Assembly: GCA_000499405.2 (NCBI GenBank)
Contig: HG738137.1
Coordinates: forward strand, 18,808,581 to 18,872,580
Direction of reading: 5' to 3'
Source: Onchocerca volvulus
Taxonomy: Eukaryota > Nematoda > Chromadorea > Rhabditida > Onchocercidae
DNA length: 64,000 nt
Positions within the stretch are counted from its first letter, which is position 1. The number at the start of each line of letters is the position of its first letter. A program made the position numbers and the translations under genes. Shown one piece after another: positions 1 through 13,835 of this stretch. The notes under the pieces were generated by a model. That model was given only the letters and a program-made list of their open reading frames with translations. It was not told where the DNA came from and searched no databases.

Positions 1-1150
1 CCGAAACAAATAAACGAATTTTCTAAATGATCATATTGAATAACCATTGCGATAATTCTATAAAATGTTGAGATTCTTTATTTCAACAGCTACGGATTGC
101 TAGTTCTACGATAACTTTGCGAAATCTTGATCACTATTATAATCAAATCGAGAAATCTTTCAACTTAGCTGGCTGATTAGACTCACTTATCTAAACCGAT
201 GAGGACGCTTACCATATTTTGTGATTTCGAAATTACATAATTTGAGACATCTGCTTCCTCAGTTTTGCAACGTGAAGGAGTTACTCTCGTCATGCTTTGT
301 ATTCTTTTCTTTGTTCCATATTTTTTCACATTTTTCTTCATTCTTTTTCTCGTCATTGTATCTAATTCTAGTCAGAATTCGTCCTATCACATACGTCCAA
401 CAAAATATCCACAGTTACTGTTACCTTTAAACAGTGACATCTCAAAATCGTTTTTTTTTTTTTTTTTTTTTTTTTTTCAGTTAGTATCATTGTAAAGATA
501 GCATTATATGCTTCAATTTCACTCACATCCTTTCGTCACATGTTAACCTCATCTGCACAATTAGCAAGCAATTGTTTAAAGGCTATATACATACATACAC
601 ATACACACATATATACATACACTCGCATATTTACATATATATATATATGTCTACACATATACATCACATGTGTTTGTTACCAATAAAATTGACTTTCGGA
701 AAAGCAGAATTCAATAAGTTGACAAAAAAAGTTCAACTTGACAAGCTCGAGTTGACAAAAAAAGTTGAATTTGCAAAATTGGATATTATAAAATTTGCTA
801 ATATTTAATACTAAGATTTGCAAATATTTAAATAAAGCAAGTTAGTCTATGACATCCAAACGTGTATAAAATAAAATCTAAATCAGCCTTCAACGTGCAA
901 TATTTAACTATTTTTAACAAGAAAAAAAAAGGAAAAATAAACAAAACAAAAAACAAATGAACCATATGATAAATATGAATGTACATCTCATACATAACTT
1001 AAACTTATCCTAGAAATACCTGGAGTCACAGACTGACTTGCTTCATTTAAATAAACCTAAAATGTGACCTGAAATGAAGATACAATTCTGCTAGTACCGC
1101 ATTATATCCTCCTCGGCATTTAAATTTCCAGCACACCTCAATTCTAGGTC
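1..1150. other. AT-rich non-coding left edge
   Basis: No convincing gene was found here. The stretch holds a poly-T run at about 451-477, a CATA/TATA-type microsatellite at about 588-660, and a short direct repetition of TTGACAAAAAAAGTT around 718-765. Short open frames are low-complexity and lack splice support. Confidence 0.5.
588..660. repeat. CATA/TA microsatellite
   Basis: Simple-sequence tract dominated by ATACAT, ACACAT and TATATA units. It is a plain microsatellite with no coding sense. Confidence 0.75.
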
Positions 1151-1173
1151 ATGAAACAACCTCCCAGCCATAA

Positions 1174-1480
1174 CTAAACCTCTCGGCCGGTACCCAAAAG
1201 CACAACTCTGAAAATGCCTTTGCAACATCCAGCTGCAATATCCAGCTGCAATAGTCGACAGCTCCAGTTATGCCAATTGTGGCGCGTATATTTGAATCTT
1301 ATGGCTGAATAAATATATGGCGGTTGTTGGTAGTTTTCATTCCTTGGCTGGCCTAGCGTTGAATTGCCATTAGTCGTTGTCATAGCCAGATTCTCCATAG
1401 CCAAAAAACACTGGGCCAAAAGTTGCGCAGCGTCCAAGGACTTTGTTGCCATCGCCAGATGAAAGTAAAAAGATTCGGCT
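1174..1480 (-). CDS. Orphan C-terminal exon, product unrecognised
   Basis: On the minus strand a GTGTTAG acceptor just above 1480 opens a 101-codon frame that ends in TAG at 1174. It starts AESFYFHLAMATKSLDAAQL and then reads through an ALLxQCFxAMENLA-like amphipathic stretch. Local GC is clearly higher than in the flanks and the residue mix is balanced, which suggests real coding sequence. I do not recognise the family. The odd point is context: only about 460 bp separate this exon from the divergent hcp-6 start at 1939, so little room is left for 5' exons. It may be the tail of a gene whose start overlaps hcp-6, or a gene remnant. A tandem CCAGCTGCAATA pair lies inside it. Confidence 0.35.
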
Positions 1481-1938
1481 CTAACACATAGGATAGCAAA
1501 CTTTTGTTAGAGAAAAATCTGATTGTACTAATTACAATACGAACATCTCAGGATATTTTCGCAGAAAGTTTTTCTTTTGTCAACTTTCTTTTGATCATTT
1601 GAAATTTCGAAGCTATTAGGGTGGGATGAGTTGAGAAACAATCGATAATTGATGTCCGATGTGTAAGATTGGAATAAAAGCGGAAAAGGAATGGTCATAA
1701 AAAAAGAAAAAAAAAACATTGCAAAAGAAATGATAATAAGAAAAGGTTTTTGAAACATTTCTTTTTCTTCACTATTTCTTATGTTCTGCTCATCTCATCT
1801 CTTTCACCTCTTGTTGATCTCTCATTCTACATTTCACTCGCTCTTAAAACAATTTACTTTTTCCAAAATTGTGCGGATCCTTCGGAATATTTGAAATTTC
1901 CGAATTTCTGCTTTAATTTAGTTGACGATTTCATTTGA

Positions 1939-4900
1939 ATGGAAGAAAAATCTAAACTGTTTGAAGCATTGGACGATGTGAGCAGCATTTTTTCCGATAT
2001 AAATGATGAATGGACCACTGCATGGTAAGCATTCTCCTGAGGTTTGTCAGACGATCCGGTTGATGAAAAAATGCTATGTAAGAGTACTCATCCGGAACTC
2101 TTTTGCAACATTGTCGTAGATACCATTAAGAAAATCCGGATAATGGACATTCCCAACTTTTATTTGATCACAGCATTCATTTTTCAGTTTTGAAGATAAT
2201 TTTTCGGACTTTGGCAGCTTTGCACATGCAGTACAATTCTCAATTCTTCAAGCTTTTGATTATTTACAGCATCTTTCAGAGTGTGAGTAATTTTAAATCA
2301 ATTCGGTCTGTAAAAGACCATTTTTTGAAATTAATAGTAAATTTGAAACAATTTCCCTGTAGTTCGAACTTTTTTTTAGTGTGTTTCCGGTTATTATTTT
2401 ATGCTGAGAAAGCAAATTCGTCAACCGAAATATGGCACGAAATGACTGGAAGAAATTTTGATGCTAAAAAATTATGCGTTTTTGCATGGTATTTAATTGA
2501 GCGAGGACAACAGTCTGATGTGTAAGCATTTGTTTCTAATAATTTCTTAGTTGCAGGTTTTACCTTTCAGCGGTATGATAGAATAGAAAGATTTGTTTCA
2601 AAAGGTAGATCATTAGTAGATTTTTTTATTATATATTAAAATTAAGTTTTTTTATCATTGAAATGCTCCACTTAGGATTGATGTATTAGGTCAGTTTCGG
2701 AGCTCCCATTAGCAATTTACATTTAAATTCAATTCTTACAAAAGTTATAGTTATAATTAAATAGAATTTCTTTTCGAGACAATCAGTGACCATTTTACAT
2801 TGCCTTACTCTATCTATATTCGAAGTAATCTGTGTTTCAGTTATCTTTTATCCCTTTTATTTATAAGGCATATTATAATGATATTATGCGACGAAATTGC
2901 ATAGTATATATCTCTCTTTCCATTGAAGTACATTTTTGCATCAAACTCAATTGGTTTCAGTGGCATTGATGATCGGAAAGTCGGACTAATTGGTTCTCGA
3001 ATTTATATCTCATTATGTTGTTTAAGTGGAGCACAGGCTTTTAATATCTTCAATGATTATCTCTTCCAAGTGATTTTTTTTTTCAGTTTTTTATTAAATT
3101 GGCTTTGAATTTCGCATAATGGAAATGGAAATTTGTAATTTTTATTACTTGCAGAGAGCTTTGGAGGAATTACGATTAATTCGCAGATTACTTAGTAACG
3201 ATCAGCTTTCGACAGCTTGCAATCGTATAGAAATAAGTGGTAATACCAAAAGTAAAAATAAGAAACCATTTAAAAATAATTCAAGAATGAAACAGACAGG
3301 TTTCTTTTTTTTTATGTTAAAAAAGGATATCATTTTTCTAAATATATAATTTTTTCGACATAATCTTCATGAAAATATAAACCATTGAAAGAGAAAACCT
3401 TATATAAAGCAATGTGATTTATTGAAGCTTATTAGCGAAAAACTCTTATATTTTCAGTTTTTCAGACTTTAATAATATTGTGTTTTGCAGATTTCGAGCA
3501 ACTTACTTTGGAGGACGCAACAGAATTAAGATATATGCTATGTGACGTTCTGGATTCATTATTTGTCTTCTTAAACAGAGGTTTACGCACATCAGCTGTT
3601 GATTTATTAATTTCTGTTTTATATGTTGACAATCATGATTTGATCACTCTATTATCTGCATTTATTATTTGGAAACTTCCCAATATTTCAGGCTTAATTT
3701 CACCAACCCAGCAGTCTTTAGTATCGCTGGCAATTTTTTTACAACAGCTTATGCAACTTGATTTTTCCGAAAAAACATCCGTTTTAGCATGTAAACGAAT
3801 ATCAGATTTTCAGGTTTGTTCCCTAGAACTCCTAAGATTTTTGTACATTGTAACTTGTTACATTTAAATGGAAATTTAGTGGTTCAAATATTGAAAGGTT
3901 GCATATTGTTCATTGTTTTATAAAATTGAAAAAAATATTTTCAGAGATTGAAAGCTTTTTCTGATCGGTCATTCGCTTTGATGCATCGCTTTCTGGAAAA
4001 TCGACATGCTGTCTCTGGCGTTATATATGGAAGAATTGTGATGCCGCGTCTGTTATTCTGGACACTTGAAAATACCGTATTTCCAACGAATGCTCATCCA
4101 CCAAAATTAATGAGTACTTACAAGGAAGCGATGCTAAATTTCATTAGAATAAGAACACAAGTGAGACAATAATTAAATGTTATGATAAATTTCAGTTTTG
4201 TAATTTACAAGGATTTTGAACACAATTTGATTTCATGGTTTTATTTTTTACTTTGAAAGTATGGAGAATTTAGACTTACATTGCGCTTTCGTGAGAAAGA
4301 AATCCAATTATTTTAAAGGAAAACAGCCTAAATTGATATTTTAGAAAGGTCCCGAAGAAGAAATGTTCACTATTTTATTGCTGCTTCAAAATGTATGTTT
4401 TCGTTGTCCAGATCGCAGTGATTACCGTGCAAAAGTGGCAGGTTCTGTTGTTGAAGTCCTTGCCCACCTATCTCCCAAATATATTCGAGTAATTTTTAAT
4501 GACATTTAAAAAATGATTTATAAATTTTTATTTATGTGAATCATAAAATGTACTTGCTTTATATTTATAGGATTTTACCGCTTTCTTACTGCTAACTGGC
4601 GCTAATCCCAAAGTTGCAGTCCGTGGTTTTTCTGTTGAAATTGCAGTACCATTTATAAAACAATATGATAAGTTCCCTGCTTCTAATCTTGCAAATTTTT
4701 CGAAATAACTTGGACTTCTTACTTAATTCTATTTTGAAAAATTAGTTCATTTAAAATTTTTTACAAATGTAATTCATACTACATTGTCAGATAAAGCAAT
4801 GCAGCAGTAATTACATCTGTAAAAATGCATTTTCTGACTTTAGAGATTGTTTCAGGTCATATCCTTGAAGTCAACCATGAACAAGAAAATATGATTTCAA

Positions 4901-7900
4901 CAAATACGATTAAAGAAGAAATTTGTGACTACGAACAAATGGATGAAAATGTAATTTTTAAATATTCTATTTCTTCGTTGCAATAAATTGACTATATTGT
5001 AACAGCTTTTTTTCACTTCAGACTAACAAAATAACAAATATCACTATGTCTCATTTTCTTTTTTATTGCGGAATGTTTATTTTGTTAGACATAATCTCGT
5101 TTTTGAGACATGACATGTTCGAGTCAAATTGCATCTTTTGTCGAATCATAAGTTCCAAAGTTTATTCTTAGGATGTATCCAGTGGCGAAGAAGTATCGAT
5201 GGAAGTAGACAAAGCTAATAAAGACGGTATCATAATTTCATTCTTCCATTTGGGATAAATGTAAACTGCAATTAGAAATTTTTTTGGTAATTTTTTTACA
5301 TATTCCAGATGATGATAATAGGCAACAAATCGGGATGAAAGCAAAGAAAAAAAAAGTGATAAGGTTCGAATTTTTCTGAACTAGTTTAAATAAATAAGAA
5401 GTCCAATTACTTCTATATTTCTTGCTATTAAACTAGAAAAATATATCTATATGAGTTATTTTGAAATTATAATGCATGTCAGATACGGTTATGAACTTTT
5501 TAGAATATTTTATAATTATCATTCTGTGAGGTCTTATTTAACTGATATTTAGACTGTAGCAATCTGAATTATTATATTTTGACGAGCTTAAATCCAGTTT
5601 ATGTAAGATTAATAAGTTTCAAAGATTTATTCTCTCATGCTTTGATTTTACTCTATTAATACTACTTTTTTGATCCTCATCACATTGTAGTTGTGATGAG
5701 AATCAAAAAGGGAATGAAGAAAACGGCTTACTCGAAAAACAGTAATTTTAAAATTATCATATAATCGTGAAATAACTTGGCAAATCTCAAATAACTTCAA
5801 TCGGCAGCTGGAGACTGTTCGGTGACGTCGATTTGTTAATGAGATATTAAACGAAAATAAAGTGAGTTTTAGTGAGCCATTTACAGTAACAATCTGACAA
5901 AGAAAATCGATCTTCATCATGCAATTTTGGTTTTTTTACTAAGAAGTTGTAATGACAAATCTCCAATGGTACGAACTCGAGCTTTGATGCAAGTTGCAAT
6001 GTTGCTTAGTGATGAAAGTATGCGCAGCAAACTTTTGAATTTATCAAAAACTTCAGTAAGTTTAATGCGAATGCTCGCTTCGTATCTTTTTAGATTGATC
6101 TGTTTTATTTGATATCGCTTTATACATTAATGAGTTAATCATTTTAATTGAATTATTCACCTTATAATATTACCGTGCTCTGCACGAAACTCTTGAAAAA
6201 CCAAATTATTTTGTAGGTGTGTGCTTACGATAGTGAAGATGAGAATGCTGATAAGCAGCAGAATGTTCCTATACTTTTGAGGATTATTGCTACTCGATGT
6301 TTGGATGCAAGAGTACTGATACAGTATTTTTTAAATTTATGGTTTCGGTATTTCTTCTTTCCAAAAATTAAAAAAGATAGTGCCACATGTCAACTTTCTT
6401 GTAAATTAGAAGAATATTTTGAGGTATCCACTCGCAAGGCAGCGATAGTTGCTCTCGAATCACTTTTTTCAAGTCTTTCCGAATCACAACGAACTGAATT
6501 TTTACCACTTTTCCAGGTAACATTATTTTTTAAAAGGATAGTGCTAATAGAGCCAGAAGACTCGAATACGGAATAGTGTTCTTATTTTATTGTACTGTAC
6601 ATAAAAATTTTTGTGCATACTGTTTCCAGCAGCATTGTCGAGATCCCTCTGTTTTGGTAAGGAAACAAGCTGCGGAATCTTTAAGCCGTTTACTTTTATT
6701 ATTGGGTACAAGTAACAGCATGTTTGATAAAGTTTGGCTTACATCAGTTCTGCCTTTGATTAATGATCGTGAACAATCGGTTGTGCAACTAGCATCCAAA
6801 TTAGTTCTGGTAAGTTTTGGTTTTAAATCTATTCTGATTTCAATAGATCCGAATTCACTGTTAAAATTGCTTGAGTTCCACAACTTTTTATTTAAATTTC
6901 TTTTTATTCAGAAAATCTCTTGTTTTGTTTATAATTTGATTAAATAAGGAAACATTGTAGGAAACACTTATTTTACCTGCTCTGGAAGGTACAACACCTG
7001 TTGTTTGGCGTATTTTGGAGGCAGTGGAACAAGAAGTAAATCACAGGTCTCAATTTTTGTCTTTGTTTTCTGATGATTTCTGATGAAAATTTCATTCTGA
7101 TGATTTATTCGCTCAAGTCTATACTCACCGAAAAAATAGGAAAGAAAAAAGGAAATCAAAATAGTGTTAAGTTTTTTTATAATATATTATTCCTTAGTTC
7201 TTAGTTATTATAATCTATATCCATATGTTTTTCGAGTTTTTTATTAACTGAATTACAGGCGCCTATTATTACGCTCTTTACTTCACCAGGCGAAGGAAGG
7301 AGAGTTGACGGAACACGTCGTTGAGAAGCTGCTAAAGAAATGTGACAGTTTGGAGAACGTGAATATTATTTGGATGTTATTGAACTTTTTAAGCAGTGTA
7401 TTCAAGGTACACGTTTCTATTTTGTGTCTTCTTCGAACTTTTTATATATTTGTAACTTGAGTTTTTTTATGGCGAGAACTGAAGGCAAATGTTTTATTTT
7501 GTGGCAGAATTTTGGAAATTAATGCATTTAGAAATAACAACATACTACTCCTAAATTTGTTTTAGATTGATGTGTCTTCAGCGATTCGTTTCTGGTATAC
7601 ATTGAATGAAAATGATGGAAATAATCTAGTTGGTTACATAGCCGAAGTTATTGCGCGCTGTGCTGACGATATAAATGAAACAAGTCGAAACCAGCTAATT
7701 GAAAATTTTAGTACAAAGCTAATTGAATTTAGGTATACCTGATAAAGTTATTTGAAGTTGACTGGAATTTATGTTGCCAGTATTTTGGAAATTTGTTTGT
7801 AATTTTCAAATCTCAAAAATTTGGAATTTTAAATTTTAGCGTCAACGAGAGTCACATCACTCATGTCTATTATGCATTTGGCCGTTTATGTAATGGTATT

Positions 7901-10900
7901 GGCGATGATGGCAAAGGTACGAAGCAGATGCTTGAATTTAATTGCATTTTGATGGATAAATCACTTAAAATTTTACACAGCATCATTTTTCGTCCGAACG
8001 ATGCCTCTGGTGAAATTCCACTTTCCCAGGAAAAGTAAGTGATTTGAAATGAGTGAGATAAATGAACAAGTTTTTCTTTTTTTGATTCGAATCGAAACAA
8101 TTTCATTTTTTTTTAATTGATTTCACTAACAGAAATTCATTTCAAGCGAGAAAACAGCAGAACTTCTTGTACGAATTATAAATTCACTGGGTGAAGCAAT
8201 CCAATATAGTCCGATTTTACTAAGCAAAAATCCGAAAATATTTGATATCATGCAGTTAATAATGGCTTCTGATGTGATACAGCAACAATTGATTCAAACA
8301 GGTTTGTAGAACTTCGAAATTCTTTCAGTAATTTCAGCATAATTTTTAATCCTTTTCTAAACTTATTAATAGATGTAGAGCGCATTGCTTGGAAATTTGA
8401 GACTCGCCGAAGATTCATGTGAAGTAATTCAGGAGGATGCTGTCAGAGAATACAAACCACTTTCTATTTTACCGTGTAATAATTTTAATATATTATGTGA
8501 AAAAAGCTTTGAACCAAAAGATATGTATTCATAAAAACCGTAAGATTTATGTTTTTGACTTTTGCAGTTATAGGTACTTTATACAATACATCGCCAGCAG
8601 TACCTTCAGCTCGACCATTAGCCGCCGTCGACTGTCCTGATATGGAAGTAAACTTTCTCTTCATGTTTTATTTTGTGAACGGACAACCTCATAAATGTAT
8701 CACAACGATTTCACAGTTGGCACAATAGTTGTTTTGATGAGATGCAGAAAAGTTAGGAGAAGAGCATGGTCAAGTTAGCGAATCTCATGCTAAAACTTAG
8801 CTGTTGCATTCAATTTTTATGGTGAAATTTCAAATCAGTTTAAGGAAGAACCACAAGCTGGTATACAACAAAATGCAGATTGTAATATTCCTAAGGACTG
8901 TGCTTCTACAACTGGATTTCTCCAAAACTCTAAATCTTCTAGACAGTCTAATAATAATATGGAAAGTAGTCAGAAAGAACCTGCATTGGTAAATCAAGAA
9001 TGTAGAACATCGCAACCAACCAGTCACGGATTAGGTCCTACATTCTTGGGTCAACATACTGTCAACATGGAAGTATTAAGTCCAGCCGTAAGGGCGCAGG
9101 CAGTTTTGACCATTGGTAAAATATGTCTCCAGGTATGTTCAATTGTTGTCAACAAAAAGTATTACTTTTCATATTACTTATTGATGTATTCCATGATATT
9201 TATTAATTTTTAGGACGAAAAACTTGCAAAAAAGTGCGTTCCGGTACTATCACGACAGCTTCTAGTAAATAGCAATCACTTGGTTCGAAGTAATATTGTT
9301 GGTGTAATTTGCGATCTCTGCAAGAGGTTTTTTCAAATTTCCCTCAATGTTAGAGTGTTATGCATTTTAAAACCATCAAGTCTAGAAATTTTTACTTCTT
9401 GTTTGCTGACCACAAGTACATAGATCTTTTTTTCGAATATAATTATTTACTTATTATTCAGGTATACGCTATTAGTTGATCGTCATAGTGCTATCTTAGC
9501 TTCTTGTCTGAAAGATCCTTCTACGTTGGTGCGAAAACAAACACTTATGTTATTGACACATCTCATCAAAGAACAGTTTGTACGTTGGGCAGGGCAGGTA
9601 ATATATATTCATTTTTCCTTTTTTGAAAACTAAAAATTTTTTAATATTACTATGCTTTCAGATTATGTACAGATTTGTGTCAACAATTTTGGATGAGAAT
9701 AAGGAGGTTCGCGAATATGCAGAAATGTGTTTAGTAAGTGATTCAAATAAAAGAAGACTCATCAGTTGTTTCACAATTTATATAATATGGTGCTTTATTT
9801 TAGGTCGATGTACTACTTATACAATTCCCGAACATGTTTGTAAATCATTTTTTGGAGTGCGTTTTTTATTTCAATTCAGTTACACACGGTTTGTGGTTGG
9901 CAACAAGTAATGGTAAGATTTTGCATAATAAATTCAAATCAGTGCAAACTTATCAATGGTTTTCTTTTTTTTTTTCCTTTTTTCATCTTCAGTCATGGAA
10001 GAAGATACGGAGGAAAGACAAGACTTGAAATGTTCTTTATCGGGGTTTCGGTTAAAGAATGCGCGAATGAGACTTTATCGATTTATGGTTGGTCTGCATA
10101 TTTTCATTTCGAAATTCTTGATTTTCTGATTCATATTTACTGAGTTCGGTTTTAATAAATTTCAAATGTTACATAAATATTACTGTTAGCATTAATAACA
10201 GTCCTAATTCTAGTATTCTAGTATAAATGGTAGAGAAGCATTGGAAAACAGGAGACTCCTCTATCAGTATTCTTGTTTAGATAAAAACATTTAATGATGA
10301 GAACAAATTTACGATTGGGATGCGTATTGGTCAGGAAGTCTACTCGGCCGTAGTAGATGGTGTGCTCGATATTTGTGATCGCCGAGTTAAAGCTTTGCTT
10401 GAAGATTGTTACGAAGTATGACTTGTTTATTAATAGATCATCCAAAACACATTTTGTTTATTAATAGATCATCCAAAACACATTTTGTTATTTTTTAAAC
10501 TATTGTGTTTATACCGAATATCTTGACTCGGTGTAATTATTGTGCTATATGTTGTTTCAATGACAGATAATGTGTTGTTCGGAAATAAAATTATCCATGG
10601 CTTTGGGAAGGAGATCGCCAAATGAAGCAGATGATGATGATGATGATGATGAACCGCCATCAAATGTTCAGGTGCCATCTTCATAAATTCTTTATCCTCT
10701 ATACTTTTTGCCCTATTATTAGAGAAGCAAAAAAAAAAAAAAGAAGAAAACCTCTGCTGTGAAGGAATAAAAACTCTTCTAGAATTTGAATAAATGATAA
10801 ATTAAAATATTAAAATTGAATTTTAGGAAGCGGCAAGAAAGGTTGTAACACAAGCATTCCGCAAAGGTATCATCGATGCTATTTTGCCTCACGTAATACA

Positions 10901-12678
10901 GCTGAAATATTATCTGCAAGAGAAGCGCTTACCTGAGCTCGAATTTGGGATCATTAGAGTTCTGAGGTGATCATCAAACTCTAGAGTTGATTTTACTTGT
11001 TTTTAATAATTTTCAAGCAGATTTAATATCAAATTTTAATACAGAATTTACTATTTTATAGGAAATCTTTTTTAGGGAACTATGTAAGGATCATCGCGAA
11101 CAATTAGATGAATTTTTGGCGAGTGATAAACAGTTGAAAGCTGAAATAAAATTTGACCTCGAGAAACTTGAAGTATATATCTTATGATTTTTTGGGTTTT
11201 TCTTTTTTCGAAAGATCAATGAATTAATGACTAGTTTGTTGATTTAGATAATGTAAAACTGTAAGGAAACTAATATATTATATGGATATGAAAAACCTGT
11301 CACAATGTAGAATTGATAGCGCTGAATAAGCCAAAGACAGGTTTACAGATCTCATGTAAATTAAAAGATTATATAGCATATTGCCGGACATATTGATTAG
11401 ACGCTAAATTATAAATTTTCAATGTTTTCTTTATTTTTGTTAATTTGATTAAGGGTCAAATTTGCAGTGAAATTCACAGTTGTATTGATAAAGTTATATC
11501 ATATTTAAGGAAAAAGAAAAAAGGATAAAAGTTTCGAACAACAATGATGGGATAAGGAAAGCATCTTTTTTGAAAAACAAAAGAGTTTCCTTTGCTGCTG
11601 ATGGCGTGGTATCTTCACCACATCCAGAATCAGAAATTCCAAAGCAAAGATATGAAGTAGGAATGAATGCACAGATTGAAATGCAAAATGAACGAAATGA
11701 CAGAGGTAATTTCAGTTTTTTTTTTCTATTTTCAGCAATTTGTGTATATTGTTTTTGCTTATATTTATAAAATATTAAAGATTGGAAATTGGAAAAAACT
11801 TGTTCGTTTTATTGGCACCACATTTAGGTGACGTCCCGCGAGCTGATTCTATTGATAGAAATGATCAAAAATTGACGAAATTTGTCGAAGGACAAACGGA
11901 AACGGTTGATAACAAGGATGAGAACGTCGAAAATGTTGTGCGTTTCCACTTTATTCATTAATTGAAAAATAAGTGAATCAGGTATAGAAAAATCAGGATG
12001 TTATTTGTGTTTTTAGTTTATTTGAAGTTTTCAGAAAACACTTATTACATGCAATCCTAAACTTTTCTGAGGATTCCAGAACGTTGTTGAATGATTATTG
12101 TAATTAAGTACTTAATTTTCCATATCTTATGATTTTAATTTTTGCATATCTGGTTTTTTACAGCAACCTTCGACAAGTGTAGGAGGAAATTTTATCCCAA
12201 CTACAGTTACTGTGGTAGCCAAAAAACGAAGTCAAAAAATACGGTTTCAACAGTCAAATGAAGAGAGCGAGTTACCAGTACGAGCGGTTTCCACACCGGA
12301 ACACAACATTGCCGAGGTTTCTTCTCCACGTTTTTTTTTCGTTTTTTTTTTTTAATGAATTTTTTTTTTTTTGTACTAGTTAACTATCAGAGACATCCAT
12401 TATATTTTCAGCTCACTTTTGGTCTAGGGGATGAAATGTCAGCAATTGAAAGTACGCCAACAAGGAAAAGTTAGTTTACTGTTGTCAGCAATTATTTTAT
12501 CAAAATTCAAATTTGGTAATCTTTGTCTTGAATAGATAAAAAACCTGGTTTATTTAGTCTCTTTTGCAATCTTCCACCTTTCTGAACCTAAAGAAATATA
12601 TCTATTCAAGGGTCAAAACGACAAGCTCGACAACCTTATGTGCCGCCAATTAAAGAAGCTGATAACGAGAATGAATAA
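1939..12678 (+). CDS. hcp-6: Condensin-2 complex subunit D3 (CAP-D3/HCP-6), multi-exon
   Basis: HEAT-repeat regulatory subunit of condensin II, which compacts mitotic chromosomes and in nematodes supports centromere resolution (family knowledge). The chosen start ATG 1939 opens an exon ending at a donor at 2025. This joins in phase to 2188-2282 and 2380-2521. Supporting conserved blocks include a DPSVLVRKQAAESLSRLLLL HEAT repeat near 6650, then AVRAQAVLTIGKICLQ (about 9085), DPSTLVRKQTLMLLTHLIKE (about 9510) and DENKEVREYAEMCL (about 9690), the typical HEAT run of CAP-D3. A poly-Asp tract follows near 10628, then a VTQAFRKGIIDAILPHVIQL block ending in a DKQLKAEIKFDLEK-like segment, the usual CAP-D3 C-terminal region. 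A disordered basic tail with STPTRK and SKRQARQPYVPP ends at TAA 12676-12678. The stop overlaps an AATAAA. Roughly 1,400 residues by my estimate. Some inner exon joins, such as near 2521-2615, are unresolved. Confidence 0.88.
5665..5710. repeat. Short perfect-stem hairpin in an hcp-6 intron
   Basis: CTTTTTTGATCCTCATCACA at 5665-5684 pairs with 5692-5710 through a loop of about 7 nt, with one or two mismatches. It lies in an hcp-6 intron. It may be a relic of a small inverted-repeat element, or a structured intronic RNA. Confidence 0.6.
10423..10484. repeat. 31-bp perfect tandem duplication in intron
   Basis: Two head-to-tail copies of a 31-bp unit lie in an hcp-6 intron immediately after the exon ending at about 10415. 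The copies look identical, so the duplication is probably recent or an assembly stutter. Confidence 0.8.
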
Positions 12679-12738
12679 AAGTTGGAGGTTAAATGCTCTA
12701 AATTGGTAGGTAGAAAAAGCTACTCTTTTAAGATCATA

Positions 12739-13796
12739 TTACCAAGTCGTGGCTTGACCATTCATCCATTGCAGATAATCCTCAGTATCATCATCTTTGT
12801 CTATTAAAATGTTTCTGGATGGTTGATCATTATTGTTTAACGGACTGCTCCTATTTTGCTTTGTTCCCATACCCTAAAATCATTAATCCTTAGTATTTTA
12901 ATTTTTTCGAAATTTTTGTTTACTTAAATAAGGAAATAATTAGAAATACCTCGCTAAATGGTTTGATGCCAGAAATATTGGTGGAACTGCCATTATCTAG
13001 AAGAAATTATACCATTATGGAGACGATTTATTCGAGTAAAAAAATGTTTGTAATAATGTTTGTAATATTGACTTTTCCTATATCTGCTTCACAAATACGA
13101 AATTACTAATGAATAGCATTCTTATCTCCAGCTTGAATGTGTATATTGTTGGTATTTTTAAGAGATAAAGATATTTCAACAAAAAGTTCTAGAAGAGATA
13201 AAGATATTTCAACAAAAAGTTCTAGACTTTTCGATTTCAAGATGTAAGTTTTTACTGTTGTGAGGAGAAGTAAAAAGGTCTTCATCAGTCGTGATTGATG
13301 AAATTTCGGCTGGTAACATGTTTGTACGTGGGATTAGTTTCAATTTTGTGCCTTGGAATTCTGCTAGATTCACCGTTTGACCTAAATTCAGTTATCTGTA
13401 AAAACGATTTGAAAATAAGTTCCTTCCTATAAACTGTTTATAAAAAATTAACGCATAGCCAGTAAAGCATTATTTACCTCTTATCTGATATAAAATATAA
13501 TGAAATCAATGTCAAGTCTGTCTAACCCGCAAGTCTCTTTTAATTGCTAGGCAAGTTTTAGTAAATGGTATTGGATGCTATAAATATTATCTGTGCTAGT
13601 AAAACTTACCATCAGGAAATTGAATAGCACTGAATCCATTCAAAAATAAAGTGAAATATATGTTATTCAAATAATCAACGTGATCATCCAAAAGCATCCT
13701 TAGCTGCTGCAAGTTAGTTCAATCGGATTTCCTAGTTTTTCCGATAGATCAAATGTACTAATAAATTTTCCGGAATTTTTCAATCATCGTTTTCAG

Positions 13797-13835
<39 letters not shown>

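Noticed and set aside
1180..1260. LDVAKAF-like string in an alternative frame, reminiscent of a reverse transcriptase motif
   Set aside because: No other reverse transcriptase motifs surround it, and another frame is the better coding candidate.
1528..1758. 76-codon minus-strand frame with a hydrophobic start and a KR dibasic site (secreted peptide?)
   Set aside because: Phenylalanine-rich low-complexity translation of T-rich promoter DNA; no supported splice join.
10628..10653. GATGAT trinucleotide run as a stand-alone microsatellite
   Set aside because: It is in-frame coding for a poly-Asp acidic tract inside an hcp-6 exon.
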